A stretch of 64,000 bases of DNA from Amycolatopsis jejuensis. GTDB taxonomy: Bacteria; Actinomycetota; Actinomycetes; Mycobacteriales; Pseudonocardiaceae. The notes beneath the pieces were generated by a model, which did no database searches, was not told where the DNA came from, and saw only the letters and a list, made by a program, of their open reading frames with translations. The position numbers and the translations under genes are program-made. This document shows, in pieces, positions 61,839 to 64,000 of the stretch (the stretch's first letter is position 1; the number at the start of each line of letters is the position of its first letter). The stretch covers positions 124,001 through 188,000 of the forward strand of contig NZ_JNYZ01000009.1 of the NCBI RefSeq assembly GCF_000717335.1, in the 5' to 3' direction.

Positions 61839-63241
61839 GCGGCGCGTCCGGACAGTGCGGTGCGGCGGGCCAGCAGGGCGGCCGGGATTGCGGCGAGGAG
61901 GAATGCGCCCAGCGCAATGGCAATCGTGCTGAAGACCCCGGTCGCCGACCGCATGGTCGTCCCGCCGACGACCACCGAGGTGGAGCTGAGGACTGCCGAG
62001 CTGACGAAGTTCACGACCACCGAACCGATCGCGAGCATCACCGTGACCAGGCTCGAAACGCTGCCCTGCCGCTCGGCCGGGGCAAGGCTCCCGGCCAGGT
62101 TGAATCCGGACGTCACCAGGGTGCCCGCGGTGAGTCCCAGCACGAGGGCGAAGAACATCGCGGCCGGGAAGCTGGACGCACCGGCGAACATGCCTGCCGA
62201 ACCGAGCACCCCGAGCAGTACTCCGGCGGCGAGCGTCCGGTCGGGTCCGATGCGCGTCGCCAGTGCACCGGCCAGCGTGCCGCCTGCCATGATCCCGATC
62301 GAGGGCATCGCGAACAGCAATCCGGTGGCGCCGCTGGTCGCGAGCCCGTAGCCGAGGCCAAGGCCGGGCGAGACCGCGGCCATGAGGCTGACCAGCTGGA
62401 GCACGCTCTGGTAGGCGCCGGTGCCGAGCACGACCACGAGAAGCGTGAGCACGAGCGGCCGGGTGAGGCTGCGCGTGTCGATCACCGCCCCTGGTTTGCG
62501 GCTGGACACGCGGAACCACCAGGTGATGGCTGTCATTCCGGCGATCAGAAGCGCCAGCGGGCCGGGACCGAACCAGCCGGATCGCGAGCCGAGGCTCAGG
62601 TAGCCGACCATGCCGGCGAGCCCGCCGCCGAGCAGGAGCGCTCCGCCGAGGTCGATCCGGCCGCTGGACCGCACCGGCGATTCGGGCATGAGACCCCGTA
62701 CGCAGATCGCCGTGAGGACCCCGACGATCGCGGAAACCACGAACACGCTCTGGAAGCCGAACCGGGCCGCGGCGAGCTGGAACAGCACCGGCGAGACGAT
62801 GCTGACGACCGCCGACCCGGAAGTCACGATGCCCACGACCGGCATGGCAACGCGGGGCGTACACAGGTCACGGATCAGCGCGACGCTGAGGAACATCGAC
62901 GCCACCGCCGCGCCCTGCAGCAACCGGCCGAGGATGAACACCCCGAGGTTCGGCGCGACGAGGCACACCAATGCGCCCGCAGCGGCCGCGACGAGCGTTG
63001 CCACGAGAACGCGGCGTTTCCCGTGCAGGTCGGAAATTCTGCCGAGCAGCGGGGCCCAGACGGCACCCGCCAGCATGGCGCTCGCGTTGAGCCACGCCGC
63101 CTGGTCGGTGCCGAAGTGCTCGAGCATCTGGGGCAGGACGAGCAACGGCGCCCCGATGACGGTGTCGACCATGGCGTTCACCAGGATCAGCACGGCCACC
63201 TGACCGGCGAGCAGCTTGTCCCAATGCGTGTGCAGGGTCAT
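61835..63241 (-). CDS. MFS transporter (drug-efflux, 14-helix type)
   Basis: A 468-aa exporter with about 14 helices. The loop 2-3 motif is GRISDLHGKRRVLV, and the helix-5 motif C-like PVVGIVTSGSAVVSIVSPV is typical of drug-H+ antiporters. The start MTLHTHWDKLLAG is cytoplasmic. It lies 19 bp after the FAD monooxygenase stop. It may export a compound made or modified by its operon neighbours. Confidence 0.9.
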   Translation of the reverse strand: MTLHTHWDKLLAGQVAVLILVNAMVDTVIGAPLLVLPQMLEHFGTDQAAWLNASAMLAGAVWAPLLGRISDLHGKRRVLVATLVAAAAGALVCLVAPNLGVFILGRLLQGAAVASMFLSVALIRDLCTPRVAMPVVGIVTSGSAVVSIVSPVLFQLAAARFGFQSVFVVSAIVGVLTAICVRGLMPESPVRSSGRIDLGGALLLGGGLAGMVGYLSLGSRSGWFGPGPLALLIAGMTAITWWFRVSSRKPGAVIDTRSLTRPLVLTLLVVVLGTGAYQSVLQLVSLMAAVSPGLGLGYGLATSGATGLLFAMPSIGIMAGGTLAGALATRIGPDRTLAAGVLLGVLGSAGMFAGASSFPAAMFFALVLGLTAGTLVTSGFNLAGSLAPAERQGSVSSLVTVMLAIGSVVVNFVSSAVLSSTSVVVGGTTMRSATGVFSTIAIALGAFLLAAIPAALLARRTALSGRAA

Positions 63242-63260
63242 CCGGCTCCTCCTTTCCGGG

Positions 63261-64000
63261 TCAGGCCGGCCGGACGCGGGTGCCGCTCGACCGGAACGGG
63301 GCGAGGTGGGCGATGAGGTCGCTCTCGTGCTCGGCGGCGACCCTGGCGACGAGGTGCCCGTCCGGCCGGATCATGATCAGCTCGCCGGGGCGGGGCCGGT
63401 AGACGTCGGGGAACTCGCCCGAAGTGTCCACAATGGAGCTGTCCGGAGCGGAGCCGATCCGCAGTACCTGCAGGTGGGTCGGCTTCGCGTTGCCGAGGAG
63501 TACCGGCTCGTCGTGGTTCCAGGTGATCAGCGACCAGCGCGGCCCGCGCAGAAGGGAGAAGAGATCGCCGCCGTTGAGCCCGTGCACGTTCGGCGCCCGG
63601 TCACCGGCCTTCGGCCCGGTATCGGTTTCCTCGCCGTCGCAGTACATCATCGGGCTGGTTCGGTAGTGGATGCCGAGGCCCGTGGTCGTTGCGCTGTCGA
63701 CCATGTCGGCCAGCGCGGAACCCAGCCCGTCCTCGCTGCCGCGGCTTGCCTGCGCCATGGTCCTGGTCATCTTGTCCGTGCTCGACGCGAGTACGGCGCG
63801 GGCCACCGGCATCCGTTCGGCCGCATAGGTGTCGAGCAGGGCCGAGCGGGCGCCGTCGACCGCACTGGTGATCTTCCAGCCGAGGTTGTACGCGTCCTGT
63901 ATGCCGGTGTTCATGCCCTGCCCACCGGCGGGCGAATGCACGTGGGCGGCGTCGCCGGCCAGGAGGACGCGGCCCTTGCGGTAGTCCTCCACCATGCGGA
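63261..64000 (-). CDS. FAD-dependent aromatic-ring/antibiotic monooxygenase, N-terminus beyond the window
   Basis: Only the last ~246 codons are present; the frame stays open through the right edge. The FAD-contacting motif GRVLLAGDAAHVHSPAGGQG and MNTGIQDAYNLGWKI is the class A flavin monooxygenase signature. The C-terminal thioredoxin-like tail (GDRAPNVHGLNGGDLFSLL) resembles polyketide-tailoring or rifampicin-type monooxygenases. Its N-terminal NAD(P)H/FAD fold is not in view. First gene seen of the operon with the exporter. Confidence 0.88.
   Translation of the reverse strand, partial: RMVEDYRKGRVLLAGDAAHVHSPAGGQGMNTGIQDAYNLGWKITSAVDGARSALLDTYAAERMPVARAVLASSTDKMTRTMAQASRGSEDGLGSALADMVDSATTTGLGIHYRTSPMMYCDGEETDTGPKAGDRAPNVHGLNGGDLFSLLRGPRWSLITWNHDEPVLLGNAKPTHLQVLRIGSAPDSSIVDTSGEFPDVYRPRPGELIMIRPDGHLVARVAAEHESDLIAHLAPFRSSGTRVRPA

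Overview
The window is about 70% GC, with strong G/C bias at third codon positions. It carries F420-type luciferase-like oxidoreductases, a type VII (ESX) accessory cluster with an EspG chaperone, several SigE-family sigma factors, a DasR-type operator and many apparently leaderless promoters. This points to an actinomycete, most likely the family Pseudonocardiaceae (Amycolatopsis-like). The genus is inference. No rRNA, tRNA, CRISPR array, transposase or phage gene was seen.

Layout. 1-6.7 kb: a Gly/Ser/Pro-rich repeat protein running off the left edge, nagA under a DasR-like operator, a SigE-family sigma factor, a YciI protein, and a tightly coupled operon of Baeyer-Villiger-type monooxygenase, PF10118 hydrolase and ferredoxin reductase. 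6.8-12.2 kb: an NTF2-like protein divergent from a kinase-like/LuxR fusion regulator, then PPOX, SDR, aldo/keto reductase and F420 enzymes. 12.3-26.2 kb: fba, a decayed DUF4143 ATPase, a PIN toxin-antitoxin pair, DUF3151, an XRE regulator, a diguanylate cyclase, an MFS pump, a GH18 enzyme, a secreted HNH nuclease, an Rv0358-like protein and purA. The order fba, DUF3151, Rv0358-like, purA recalls the mycobacterial locus with extra genes inserted. 26-34.4 kb: OsmC, an F420 enzyme, a 70-bp tandem repeat array, a Na+/H+ antiporter, an amino-acid permease, a serine hydrolase and a glycerophosphodiesterase.

34.6-41 kb: purD, then a PE-like / DUF3558 lipoprotein / PPE-like / EspG / ESX-target / WXG-transglycosylase cluster without any ESX core component. 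This is the most distinctive system in the window: a set of probable type VII substrates and their chaperone, ending in a WXG protein fused to a lytic transglycosylase. 41-50.9 kb: a 16-bp tandem repeat block, an aminotransferase, two small proteins (one secreted, crystallin-like and low in GC), a HAD phosphatase with threonine aldolase, a sigma factor with a membrane partner, a TetR regulator, a KDPG aldolase with a lactonase, and purB.

51-64 kb: an amino-acid ABC importer with two tandem binding lipoproteins, a nitrilase and Na+/solute symporter pair divergent from a LacI regulator with a perfect palindrome between them, a membrane protein, a two-component system, and an operon of FAD monooxygenase (cut by the right edge), MFS exporter and PLP-dependent dehydratase.

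Regulation visible in the sequence: at least nine genes have a TANNNT hexamer 6-7 nt before the start codon and no convincing ribosome binding site, which suggests leaderless mRNAs. Several palindromes overlap such promoters. Most operons use 4-nt ATGA/GTGA overlaps.
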